The notes beneath the pieces were generated by a model. The model was not told the DNA's origin. It saw only the letters and a program-made list of their open reading frames with translations, and ran no database searches. Shown here piece after piece: positions 10,172-18,258 of a stretch of 24,625 nt of DNA. Positions within the stretch are counted from its first letter, which is position 1, and each line of letters opens with the position of its first letter. Position numbers and translations under genes: made by a program. This stretch comes from Flavobacteriia bacterium (lineage in GTDB: Bacteria > Bacteroidota > Bacteroidia > Flavobacteriales > Flavobacteriaceae). The stretch lies in assembly GCA_030626085.1 (NCBI GenBank), contig DAOUPQ010000005.1:1-24625 (forward strand). Reading direction: 5' to 3'.

Positions 10172-11468
10172 TTATTGTAATAGATAATTCTTTAATTCAT
10201 CATAAGTTTCAATAAAAGTAGCCTCTTTGGTTTTGTTGATCACTTTGTTTATTTGTTCAGGATATTCAATATTTATATCTATAACAGATTCAACAACATC
10301 TAAAAACTTTACAGGATGGGCGGTTTCCAGAAAAATTCCTTGAAAATCTTCTGATTGATCTTCTAAATATTTTTTCAATCCTAAATAACCAACAGCACCG
10401 TGAGGATCAGCAATGTAATTACTGTTTTTATAAATTTTGAGCATTGCTTTTTTGGTTTCTTTATCTGTAAAAGAGTAGGAACTAAGCGTTTTTTTTTAAA
10501 GTTATAAGATCATTTTTATAAATTTCCAGTATTCTGATAAAATTACTTGGATCACCTACATCCATTGCATTTGAAATAGTTTGTTTTGATTTCAAAGGAA
10601 TATATTTTCCAGATTTTAAATAATTTGGCACAACACGATTAATATTGGTAGCAGCGATAAAATGATTAATTGGTAAACCTAATTGCTTTGCCATCATACC
10701 CGCACAAATATTGCCGAAATTTCCACTGGGAATTGAAAAGATCATGGCCTTATTTTTATGCTTTAGTTGTTGGTAAGCAAATGCAAAATAAAACATCTGA
10801 GGCAGCCATCTGGCCACATTGATTGAATTAGCTGATGTAAGCTGAATTTTATCAGTAATATCTTTATCTAAAAAAGCATTTTTAACCATATGCTGACAAT
10901 CATCAAAAGTACCTTTAACTTCAAGTGCTTTGATGTTTTTTCCTAACGTGGTTAATTGTTTTTCTTGTACGTTGCTGACTTTACCACTTGGATATAAAAT
11001 CAAAACATTTACACCTTTCACACCTAAAAAACCACTGGCAACAGCCCCACCAGTATCCCCGGAAGTTGCAACAAGAACAGTTATTTCATTGTTGTTATTT
11101 TTATTAAAGTAAGATAAACATCTTGCCATAAATCGTGCACCAACATCTTTAAACGCCATGGTTGGACCGTTAAATAATTCTAAGCTTAATATGTCTTTTT
11201 CAATTTCAATTAGTGGAAAATCAAAACTTAGAGTGTCAGCGATGATCTCTTTTATCACATTTTCGGGAATTTCATCACCAACAAATTGTGAGATCAATTC
11301 AAAGGCAATTTCATTCTTAGAAAAGTTTTCAATATTATCAAAGAATTCTTTGGGTAATGGATTTATTTTTTCCGGAAAATACAAACCTTTATCAGGCGCA
11401 ATTCCTTTAACAACAGCATCCTGAAAAGAAACCTTTGGGGCTTTATGATGTAAACTGTAATAGTTCAT
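10172..11468 (-). pseudogene. thrC: Threonine synthase, interrupted by a frameshift at a nine-A run
   Basis: Two adjacent frames together make one threonine synthase (O-phosphohomoserine to threonine, PLP-dependent). The first, 11468 to 10482, encodes 328 residues: N-terminal MNYYSLHHKAPKVSFQDAVV, the PLP lysine in GPTMAFKDVGARF, SGDTGGAVASGF, and phosphate-binding SIPSGNFGNICAG. It ends abruptly as LKKNA-stop. The second, from the ATG at 10444 to 10172, encodes the C-terminal part (MLKIYKNSNYIADPHGAVGYLG). The break is a run of nine A on the coding strand (T at 10489-10497). Reading one A fewer continues LKKTLSSYSFTDKETKKAM straight into the second frame, giving about 431 residues, the family's normal length. 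No other damage is seen, and thrA and thrB are intact. Three explanations remain: a sequencing or assembly indel, a recent mutation, or a programmed slip restoring the frame. Confidence 0.9.
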
Positions 11469-11472
11469 AGTT

Positions 11473-11482
11473 TTAGTACTAA
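11473..11482. repeat. Palindrome between thrB and thrC
   Basis: TTAGTACTAA is a perfect 10-bp palindrome just before the thrC start, with TTTTAGTA occurring twice (11471-11478 and 11485-11492). The 80-nt thrB-thrC gap also holds ATTGAG-like short repeats, common in flavobacterial intergenic DNA. No function can be assigned. Confidence 0.3.
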
Positions 11483-11548
11483 GATTTTAGTATTGAGAAT
11501 TGAGTAATAATAAAAATAGTTATTTAAGAATACTACTTTTGATAAATG

Positions 11549-12484
11549 TTAATGAATACTAATTATTTTTATCCCTTCCGGATTAATTTTTGATATATAA
11601 ATATTAAAATCAAAATTCGTTTTTTGATAAATTGATTTGATTGTATCTGCAACATATTCAGCAATTTGATTTCCTTTACTAAATGTAAATATTGAAGGAC
11701 CAGAACCGGAAATACCTCCACCCAAAGCTCCTGCTTTTAGTGCACTTTTCTTTACTTTTTCAAATTTGGGTATTAGTTTTGAACGATATGGTTCAACAAT
11801 ATGATCAGTTAGTGAATCAGCAAATAAATTGTAATCTTTGGTATGTAAAGCATGGACTAAAGACCCTACGTTCGCCCATTGTTTAACAGCATCACCTAAT
11901 TTAATTTTATTTGGTAAAATAGCTCTTGCATCAGCGGTTTTAATTTCAATTTGAGGGTGAATAATTGTTGTGTATAAATTATCTAATAACGGTAATTCAA
12001 CTATTCTTAAAGGATCAGTATTTTTAACTAATGTAAATCCACCATAAATAGCAGGTGCAACATTATCGGCTATAGGGTAACCACATGCCAATTCTTCACC
12101 TTTACGCGCAAATTCAACCAATTCTAATTTTGAAAAAGGTTTGTTTAACAATTCATTTAAAGCAAAAACTACTCCAGCAGCACTTGCGGCACTACTGCCA
12201 ATACCACTTCCGGGTTTGATATTTTTATAAATTTCAATTTCAAAACCAAAATCTAAATTCTTACTGTACTTTCTTAATAATGCCAAAGCAGCAACACCAG
12301 CAACATTCTTATGGATATCCATTGGTAGTTCTTCACCAATTATTTTGGTAATTTTTATACCTTTATCCTGTGTTTTTCTGACAATCATTTCATCACCAAC
12401 ACTTTCCAGACAACATCCCAGAACATCAAATCCACAGGAGATATTGGCAATAGTAGCCGGGGCAAATATTTTAATTTCGTTCAT
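11549..12484 (-). CDS. thrB: Homoserine kinase
   Basis: A protein of 311 residues of the GHMP kinase family, phosphorylating homoserine to O-phosphohomoserine with ATP. It has the N-terminal FAPATIANISCGFDVLG motif, the ATP-binding loop PGSGIGSSAASAAG (about residues 91-104) and the C-terminal glycine motif GALGGGISGSGPSIFTF. Length is normal. It is the second gene of the thr operon, 40 nt after thrA and 80 nt before thrC, and makes the substrate of threonine synthase. Homology and context agree. Confidence 0.97.
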   Translation of the reverse strand: MNEIKIFAPATIANISCGFDVLGCCLESVGDEMIVRKTQDKGIKITKIIGEELPMDIHKNVAGVAALALLRKYSKNLDFGFEIEIYKNIKPGSGIGSSAASAAGVVFALNELLNKPFSKLELVEFARKGEELACGYPIADNVAPAIYGGFTLVKNTDPLRIVELPLLDNLYTTIIHPQIEIKTADARAILPNKIKLGDAVKQWANVGSLVHALHTKDYNLFADSLTDHIVEPYRSKLIPKFEKVKKSALKAGALGGGISGSGPSIFTFSKGNQIAEYVADTIKSIYQKTNFDFNIYISKINPEGIKIISIH

Positions 12485-12524
12485 TTTGTTATTAGGTTTT
12501 TGATTTTTACTAAATTACAAAACA

Positions 12525-14963
12525 TTATTTATTTCCTGTTCTGATAATATCTCCAAAAATACCTGAAGCAGTAACGTCGGCACCTGCACCAGCTCCTTTT
12601 ATAATAAGAGGTTGGTCTTTATACCGATTGGTGAAGAATAATACAATATTATCTTTCCCATCTAAATTATAAAATGGATGATCCTTTGCGATTTGTTGTA
12701 ATCCAACTTTAGCTTTTCCATTTTTATAGGATGCAACATATTTTAAACGACAATCATTTTTGTTAGCTTCACTAAGCAAGTTGTTAAAATGCTGTGCTTC
12801 TATTTTCAAAGTTTCCATAAAATCAGCTAAACTCTTTGCTTTTAATGAAGATTCTGGTAAAAAGGATTCATTTTCAATTTCATCCATTTCCATGATCTGG
12901 CCACTTTCACGCACTAAAATTAATATTTTACGCATTACATCTACACCACTCAGATCAATTCTTGGATCAGGTTCTGTATATCCCTCAACTCCTGCCTGCC
13001 TAACAATGTCATAGAATGAAGAATTCTTGTCAAAATTATTAAAAACAAAATTTAAACTTCCTGAAAGCACGGCTTGTATTTGAGTGATTTCATCACCTGA
13101 AGCAATTAAATTATTTAAGGTGTCAATTATTGGTAAACCTGCACCAACATTGGTTTCAAATAAAAAGGAAGCATTGTAATCTAGAGAGTATTTTTTTAAA
13201 TTCTTATAATTCTCATAAGCTGATGAACAAGCAATTTTATTACAAGCAACTACTGAAACACTATCTTTTAGGTATTTAGGGTATTGTAAAGTTATTTCAC
13301 TATTAGCTGTATTATCAATATATACACTATTTCTCAGGTTTAATTCTTTAACCCTATTATAAAAAGCATCAATATTAGCCTTTACACCTTTTTTTGATAA
13401 TTCAGTTTCCCAATCGAAGAGATCTAAACCTTCAGGCTCAAATAACATTTTTTTGGAATTTGATATTGCAATTACACGCATATTTATATGTTGGTGTTCT
13501 AATAAATATTTGTGTTGTCGCTTAATTTGATCCAATAACTTACCACCAACATTACCAATACCAACCACAAACAGATTTAATAGCTTGATCTGATCTTCAA
13601 AGAATGCCGCATGCAGGGTGTTTAAAGCCTTTTTAACGTTGTATTTAGAAATTACTGCCGAGATATTTTTTTCAGTAGAGCCCTGTGCGATAGCTCTGAT
13701 ATTTACATTGTTATTTCCAAGTTCACTAAACATTTTACCACTGATTCCCTGGTGTGATTTCATATTATCGCCAACCAGAGCGATAATTGCCAGATCATTT
13801 TCAACGATTAGTGGATCGACTTTATGTTGTAGAATTTCAAATTCAAATTGTTTGTCAATAGCTTGCTTTGCATTTTCTGCTTCAGAGAGATCAATTGCCA
13901 AACAAATAGAGTGTTCACTTGATGCTTGGGTGATAAATTTTACATTTATATTTTCTAGTGACAAGGCTTCAAATAAACGTTTTGAAATACCCGGAACACC
14001 AACCATACTGTTACCTTCTAAAGTTAATAATGCAATATCTTCAATATGTGTTATTCCTGTTGCAATTGATTTCTTACCATTTGCGCTTTCGGAGATTAGA
14101 GTCCCATCGTCTTTTGGTGCCAAGGTATTTTTTATTACAATAGGAATTTTTTTATCTAATACAGGTTGAATAGTAGGCGGGTAGATCACTTTTGCACCAA
14201 AATGTGATAATTCCATTGCTTCCTGATAGGAAATATCTTTTATTGGTTTGGCTTGTTTAACCAATTTAGGATTTGCAGTAAACATACCGCTTACATCAGT
14301 CCAGATCTCTAAAATTTCAGCATTTACTGCATTTGCAATTATAGCAGCTGTAAAATCAGAACCACCCCGGCCTAAAGTTGTTATTTCATCATTTTTATTT
14401 GATGCAATAAAACCTGGTAGAACGACTACATCAGAATCAAAATTATTAAAATATGATTGGATATTCTGGTAAGTTTTATGATAATTTACTCCGGCATTTT
14501 CAAAATTAGTATCAGTTTTAATCAATTCACTACTGTCCTTTAATTCTACATTCATGCCATAATCTTTCATTGCTTCAGCTATTATAAAAGAAGAAAGGAT
14601 TTCACCAGTACTAACAATTTTTGCATGTGATTTTGGTGATAGGTCATTTAGAATAAATACGCCATTTAGAGTATTTTTTAATTGATCCAACTGATCTTTA
14701 ATAAATGCTTTAAGATCATTATTGTCTTTAAATAACACTTCAGCCGTAACTAAATGCTTTTGTTCAATCTTATTAAGTACAGTAATATATTCTTTATCAC
14801 CATTGACCGCTAATTCTCCTGCTTTGATCAATAAGTTGGTAATTCCGCTAATGGCCGAAACCACAACAACAGTTTTTTTGTTTTTATTTGAAATGATTTG
14901 TATGACTTTATTAATATTTTTTGCAGAACCAACTGAAGTTCCACCAAACTTTGAAACAATCAT
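12525..14963 (-). CDS. thrA: Bifunctional aspartokinase I / homoserine dehydrogenase I
   Basis: A protein of 812 residues, the normal length of the fused enzyme, catalysing the first and third steps from aspartate to homoserine. The aspartokinase domain (about 1-290) starts with KFGGTSVGSAKNI and contains LGRGGSDFTAA. Two ACT regulatory regions follow (about 310-460; NSMVGVPGISKRLFEAL and IALVGDNMKSHQGISGKMF), consistent with threonine feedback. The homoserine dehydrogenase part has the NAD(P) loop VGIGNVGGKLLDQI (about 466) and the catalytic region with LSGSLNFVFNNF and EPDPRIDLSGVDVMRKILIL. It lies 80 nt downstream of the leader peptide stop and heads thrABC. No damage is visible. Confidence 0.98.
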   Translation of the reverse strand: MIVSKFGGTSVGSAKNINKVIQIISNKNKKTVVVVSAISGITNLLIKAGELAVNGDKEYITVLNKIEQKHLVTAEVLFKDNNDLKAFIKDQLDQLKNTLNGVFILNDLSPKSHAKIVSTGEILSSFIIAEAMKDYGMNVELKDSSELIKTDTNFENAGVNYHKTYQNIQSYFNNFDSDVVVLPGFIASNKNDEITTLGRGGSDFTAAIIANAVNAEILEIWTDVSGMFTANPKLVKQAKPIKDISYQEAMELSHFGAKVIYPPTIQPVLDKKIPIVIKNTLAPKDDGTLISESANGKKSIATGITHIEDIALLTLEGNSMVGVPGISKRLFEALSLENINVKFITQASSEHSICLAIDLSEAENAKQAIDKQFEFEILQHKVDPLIVENDLAIIALVGDNMKSHQGISGKMFSELGNNNVNIRAIAQGSTEKNISAVISKYNVKKALNTLHAAFFEDQIKLLNLFVVGIGNVGGKLLDQIKRQHKYLLEHQHINMRVIAISNSKKMLFEPEGLDLFDWETELSKKGVKANIDAFYNRVKELNLRNSVYIDNTANSEITLQYPKYLKDSVSVVACNKIACSSAYENYKNLKKYSLDYNASFLFETNVGAGLPIIDTLNNLIASGDEITQIQAVLSGSLNFVFNNFDKNSSFYDIVRQAGVEGYTEPDPRIDLSGVDVMRKILILVRESGQIMEMDEIENESFLPESSLKAKSLADFMETLKIEAQHFNNLLSEANKNDCRLKYVASYKNGKAKVGLQQIAKDHPFYNLDGKDNIVLFFTNRYKDQPLIIKGAGAGADVTASGIFGDIIRTGNK

Positions 14964-15006
14964 TTTATTTATTTTTAATTAAATATTTATTTAAGGGAAT
15001 CTATTT

Positions 15007-15023
15007 GTTTAATAATATTAAAC
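15007..15023 (-). repeat. Hairpin between the thr leader peptide and thrA
   Basis: GTTTAAT and ATTAAAC pair over 7 bp around a 3-nt loop. On the coding strand no T run follows, so it is not a classical terminator. It may be an mRNA stabiliser or part of the attenuator fold. Confidence 0.35.
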
Positions 15024-15043
15024 CAGATCTATAGTAACGAATA

Positions 15044-15103
15044 TTAACATAGCGAAAACCCCAAAGGGGTTGTAGTTGTTGTAAATGTAGAAGTAAAAAT
15101 CAT
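15044..15103 (-). CDS. thrL: Threonine-rich thr operon leader peptide
   Basis: A 19-codon frame from an ATG at 15103 encodes MIFTSTFTTTTTPLGFSLC, ending in TAA 80 nt before thrA. Seven of the 19 codons are threonine (ACT, ACA and ACC), five of them consecutive, a composition expected of a ribosome-stalling leader peptide and comparable in logic to E. coli ThrL. Its last third overlaps a GC-rich hairpin. It is very short and a chance Thr run is possible, but its place, directly before a threonine biosynthesis operon on the same strand, makes regulation far more likely. Confidence 0.75.
   Translation of the reverse strand: MIFTSTFTTTTTPLGFSLC
15055..15071 (-). promoter_or_regulatory. Attenuator hairpin of the thr operon
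   Basis: AACCCC, loop TTT, and GGGGTT form a perfect 6-bp stem (15057-15071) in an otherwise very AT-rich region; the second arm runs into a short stretch of four T. The stem lies inside codons 11-16 of the leader peptide, right after the threonine run. A ribosome stalled there for lack of charged tRNA-Thr would cover the 5' arm and prevent folding. That it acts as a terminator or pause site is inference; the T run is short. Confidence 0.55.
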
Positions 15104-15415
15104 TGTAAACAGTTAATAATTATTTATAGATGTATAAAACACCTTCCAAACAACAAATATATATTATTTTTTTAATTGATAAATAAATAATTCATTTTTT
15201 TGTAATTTATATGAATTTTGGTCATTTTATTTAAAATAATCTATAATTTAAGTGATATTTATTAATATTATTCAAAATTAAAATCCTGTCCAATATTCAA
15301 TTAATGTAAGTTGTTTTTCAATTATTTAGTTATATTTTTTATATTTGATAATTATCTTTAGAAAAATAAATTACTAACCTGTTTATCTTAATGATAGACT
15401 TTAAATTTTTTTATT
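15104..15415. other. AT-rich intergenic region between the thr operon and the HdeD-like gene
   Basis: A 312-nt divergent region that must hold the promoters for the thr leader (minus) and the HdeD-like gene (plus). I see no full TAnnTTTG match at a sensible distance for either. The minus strand has a TTTG with a TATAAATA 18 nt later (around 15125-15160), which is weak. No gene or RNA is recognised. Confidence 0.4.
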
Positions 15416-16012
15416 ATGTCAAATGCAATTTCCAAAGTAACCCACTCGGTTAAAAACTGGTGGGTATTTTTAATTATTGGTATTTTATTAATTATTGGCT
15501 CAATCTGGATATTTAAAACACCCGCAGAAAGTTTTGCAGGCTTATCTGGGTTTTTTAGTATCTTAATATTATTAAGTGGGATTTTAAGTATTTTTTATGC
15601 CTTTGGCAACAAAGATGATATTGATAATTGGGGCTTGTTTATAGCTGGAGGGATCTTAGATATCGTTGTAGGTTTAGTTTTATTAAGTTACCCAGGTGTT
15701 ACAATGCTTCTATTTTCTTTATTTGTAGGATTTTGGTTGCTGTTTAGAGGTATAGGTACAATTTCCACTTCTTTTAAATTCAAAAAAGAAGGGGAATCAA
15801 ATTGGTTTTGGATATTATTATTTGGAATTTTAATTGTAATTTTTGCTTTTATGTCTATTATTAATCCATTGATAGGTGCAAGTTATTTGGTTTTCACTTT
15901 GGCTTTTGCATTATTCCTTTTAGGGCTTGCCAATATTTTTATAGCTTTTAAATTTAAAAGTATGAAATCATTTGTAGGAGATGCCAAAGATATAGTAGAA
16001 GACAGATATTAA
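15416..16012 (+). CDS. HdeD-like (DUF308) integral membrane protein
   Basis: A protein of 198 residues with six hydrophobic segments in three pairs, the pattern of HdeD/DUF308 proteins. The first pair includes WWVFLIIGILLIIGSIWIF, with PxES-like residues after helix 1 (KTPAESFAGL), then GGILDIVVGLVLLSYPGVT and FGILIVIFAFMSIINPLIGA. The repeated G(I/L)L..xG.....P pattern is characteristic. E. coli HdeD is linked to acid resistance; whether this one is cannot be told from sequence. A single-gene unit followed by a strong terminator. Confidence 0.87.
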   Translation: MSNAISKVTHSVKNWWVFLIIGILLIIGSIWIFKTPAESFAGLSGFFSILILLSGILSIFYAFGNKDDIDNWGLFIAGGILDIVVGLVLLSYPGVTMLLFSLFVGFWLLFRGIGTISTSFKFKKEGESNWFWILLFGILIVIFAFMSIINPLIGASYLVFTLAFALFLLGLANIFIAFKFKSMKSFVGDAKDIVEDRY

Positions 16013-16054
16013 AACTTAAAGGAAAAGTTATAATTTAATGACTTTTACAACAAC

Positions 16055-16082
16055 AAAAATCCGGTTTATACCGGATTTTTTT
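16055..16082 (+). terminator. Strong rho-independent terminator after the HdeD-like gene
   Basis: AAAAATCCGGT and ACCGGATTTTT pair perfectly over 11 bp around the loop TTAT, followed by more T residues. Located 43 nt after the stop codon. The A run on the other arm could let it act in both directions. Confidence 0.85.
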
Positions 16083-16162
16083 ATTTCTATTAGAACTTTC
16101 ACAATAATAGTAAAAAATCACACCTTCTAAGTAGGTAACTTTGGTTTAGTAAGCAATACATG

Positions 16163-16183
16163 ACCACCAGTAAGGTGGTTTTT
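16163..16183 (+). terminator. Short terminator-like hairpin
   Basis: ACCACC, loop AGTAA, GGTGGT, then a run of T to 16183. This second terminator-like stem follows no visible gene, about 80 nt after the first. It could be a backup terminator. Confidence 0.4.
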
Positions 16184-16198
16184 AAGGTGAAATAACTG

Positions 16199-16229
16199 AT
16201 CATTTCAGGTTTTACAACGCTGAAATGAT
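16199..16229. repeat. 10-bp inverted repeat
   Basis: ATCATTTCAG (16199-16208) and CTGAAATGAT (16220-16229) are perfect reverse complements with an 11-nt loop. It stands between two terminator hairpins in a stretch with no gene. No T run is adjacent, so it is listed as a repeat only. Confidence 0.5.
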
Positions 16230-16234
16230 AGTAT

Positions 16235-16273
16235 AAAAAAAAGAGTTACCAATTATAATGTCAGTAACTCTTT
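16235..16273 (-). terminator. Terminator of the glucan phosphorylase gene
   Basis: On the minus strand AAAGAGTTAC and GTAACTCTTT pair over 10 bp around a 14-nt loop and are followed by further T residues. It begins 21 nt after the stop codon of the minus-strand gene. Confidence 0.8.
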
Positions 16274-16293
16274 AGTCTTTTATTAATCGAAAA

Positions 16294-17934
16294 CTAGTAT
16301 AGTTCCTCGTAATATTGACGTGCTAGTCTGTTACTTGTAAAAGCAGGGATAACATCAGCAATTCCATTGAATACAATATTTGACCATTTTTTTGGTGTGT
16401 CATAAAATGCAGGTAATACTTTATTTTCAAGATAATCATACAAATTATCGCCATCAATTTTATCCTGTTCCCAAACAGGTAATTCAGGATCTAATTCAGG
16501 TAAAATAAAACTATTTACTTCATCTTTGGCAAATTCAGGCATCCATCCATCATTGATTGAAACATTTACTGAACCATTCATGGCTGCGGCCATTCCGCTT
16601 GTTCCGGAGGCTTCTCTTGTAATTCTTGGTGTATTAAGCCAAATATCTGAACCAGCTTTTAGCTTTCTAGAAAGTTCCATTTCATAACCGATCAGAACAG
16701 CAAGGTTAGTTGAATATTTGGTATAATTAACCAAATGATTAAAAATATCAATGGCATAAAAATCCATTGGATAAGGTTTGCCAGCCCAAATGATCTGAAC
16801 CGGGTATTTTTTATTTTTAATAAGTTTTTCAAAACGTTTGATATCATGTAACAAAAGATCTGCTCTCTTATAACCTGCAAATCGTCTTGCCCATACTATA
16901 GTAAATACTTCAGGATCAAAAAGTTTTACGGTTTGATTCAAAACCACATCAAAAAGCTCTTTCTTTAATTCAATTTTTCTCCTTTTAAAAGCTTTGGCAT
17001 CTCTCTTTTCCCATGCTTTTTTAACTTCTTTATCTTGCCAGAAGTTTTGATTTTGAGCATTGGTAATAGGAATAATTTTACTGATGCCTTTGTAATCTTT
17101 CCACATTTCATTCGAAACTTTAGCATGAAGTTTTGATACTGCATTAGATTTTTTTGCCATTCTAAGCGCAGAAACGGTGTAATTGATCATACCTCCATTA
17201 ACCATTTCTTTTTCAAGTCTTTTGTTAGTTAAGGTTTTACCAAAAAATCCACAACGATTTAAATGGCGTGCATCGCGTTCTTCATTACCAGCTTTTTCAG
17301 GAGTATGTGTTGTAAAAACCATTTGGTTCTTTTTTACACCTTGATTGCGCAAATGGTAAAAAGCAGGTAAGGCATGGCCTTCATTTAAGTGATAAATATC
17401 TGCACCACCTAATGCTTCAACAATTTTAGCGCCACCGATACCCAAAATAATACTTTGAGAAACACGTGTCAATTCATTTGCGTCATACAAATGATTAGTG
17501 ATCGTTCTAGAAAGGTAATCGTTTCCAGCTACATCAGTTGATAACAAATAAATTGGTACTGAACCGAATATTTCGGGTTTTAATACAAAAGCACGAACCT
17601 TTACAGAAGGATTGTCATGTAATTTTACTTCAACCTCTATACCTGAATCCTCTAAAAAATTGTAATTTTTTTCAATAAAACTTGTTCGAAGTGTTTGGTC
17701 TTCATTTCTACCTTGGTCATAGTAACCATATTTCCAAAGCATTCCAATTCCAATCATGTTTTGTTTGAGTTCAAAACCAGAACGCATATGAGATCCGGCT
17801 AAAAAACCTAAACCACCTGAATATATTTTTAATGCCTGATGGATACCAAATTCCATACTAAAATAAGCAACTTTTTTATCAAATTCCTTGGCAGGTTTAT
17901 ACGGATGATACCATTTGTTATATTTACTTGTCAT
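16294..17934 (-). CDS. glgP: Alpha-glucan family phosphorylase homologue (GT35), PLP lysine replaced
   Basis: A protein of 546 residues, matching the short alpha-glucan phosphorylase type (full-size glycogen phosphorylases exceed 800). Family landmarks are in order: YSGGLGFLAGSHMRSGFEL near the N-terminus, YGYYDQ, the active-site histidine region IYHLNEGHALPAF, VFTTHTPEKAGNEERD, the phosphate/PLP-contacting WARRFAGYKRADLL, and TREASGTSGMAAAMNG near residues 440-454. In catalytic phosphorylases the last motif carries the lysine that binds PLP (GTxxMK); here that residue is A449. The enzyme may therefore not be a standard phosphorylase and might act as a glycosyltransferase or be inactive. Family assignment is firm, activity is not. 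The gene has its own terminator and no glycogen gene beside it. Confidence 0.88.
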   Translation of the reverse strand: MTSKYNKWYHPYKPAKEFDKKVAYFSMEFGIHQALKIYSGGLGFLAGSHMRSGFELKQNMIGIGMLWKYGYYDQGRNEDQTLRTSFIEKNYNFLEDSGIEVEVKLHDNPSVKVRAFVLKPEIFGSVPIYLLSTDVAGNDYLSRTITNHLYDANELTRVSQSIILGIGGAKIVEALGGADIYHLNEGHALPAFYHLRNQGVKKNQMVFTTHTPEKAGNEERDARHLNRCGFFGKTLTNKRLEKEMVNGGMINYTVSALRMAKKSNAVSKLHAKVSNEMWKDYKGISKIIPITNAQNQNFWQDKEVKKAWEKRDAKAFKRRKIELKKELFDVVLNQTVKLFDPEVFTIVWARRFAGYKRADLLLHDIKRFEKLIKNKKYPVQIIWAGKPYPMDFYAIDIFNHLVNYTKYSTNLAVLIGYEMELSRKLKAGSDIWLNTPRITREASGTSGMAAAMNGSVNVSINDGWMPEFAKDEVNSFILPELDPELPVWEQDKIDGDNLYDYLENKVLPAFYDTPKKWSNIVFNGIADVIPAFTSNRLARQYYEELY

Positions 17935-18258
17935 TTATTTTTTATCTTTAATTTAACGAAGGCGCAAATAAACATAATATTTTTTAAATAGCATTGCTTA
18001 TTTTGCGCTAATCCTGTAAATTGTTAGTGAATACTATATTTTTTTCATAATCAATTATGATATAAGAATATAGCTAAACTTTTTTATTATGAATTTATTG
18101 TTGAAAAAAAGAATATAATTTAGATCCTTTTTTCCGTTTTCACGAAAATTATAAAAGATATAACACTTTAACTTCGCACAGCGCAAGCTATTTTTGCGGC
18201 TACTCAGAAGTAAAACCTTAAGGATTTTTTAGATAAAAAAATGATTTTACAATGTTGG
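17935..18258. other. Intergenic region upstream of the glucan phosphorylase gene
   Basis: 324 nt without a gene I can support. The phosphorylase promoter should be here; the minus strand has only near matches to TAnnTTTG around 17960-17970. On the plus strand a perfect TATTTTTG occurs at 18188-18195 inside CGCAA...TTGCG, with CCTTAAGG and a T run about 30 nt later, but no plus-strand gene follows. Confidence 0.4.

Noticed and set aside
10489..10497. Programmed -1 ribosomal frameshift at A AAA AAC in thrC
   Set aside because: The heptamer looks like a -1 slippery site, but a -1 shift does not enter the C-terminal frame; the required change is +1 (one A skipped) or two added bases.
11485..11515. 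ATTGAG-like short repeats before thrC as a possible direct-repeat array
   Set aside because: Units are imperfect, very short and lack spacers; this is ordinary AT-rich flavobacterial intergenic sequence, not CRISPR.
13618..14169. A 183-codon open frame antisense to thrA
   Set aside because: It lies fully inside thrA, whose domain motifs are unambiguous, and its translation has no recognisable motif; it is a shadow frame caused by codon bias.
18188..18235. Possible small RNA: plus-strand TATTTTTG box, then CCTTAAGG and a T run
   Set aside because: There is no -33 element, the CCTTAAGG palindrome leaves no loop for a stem, and the product would be only about 35 nt.
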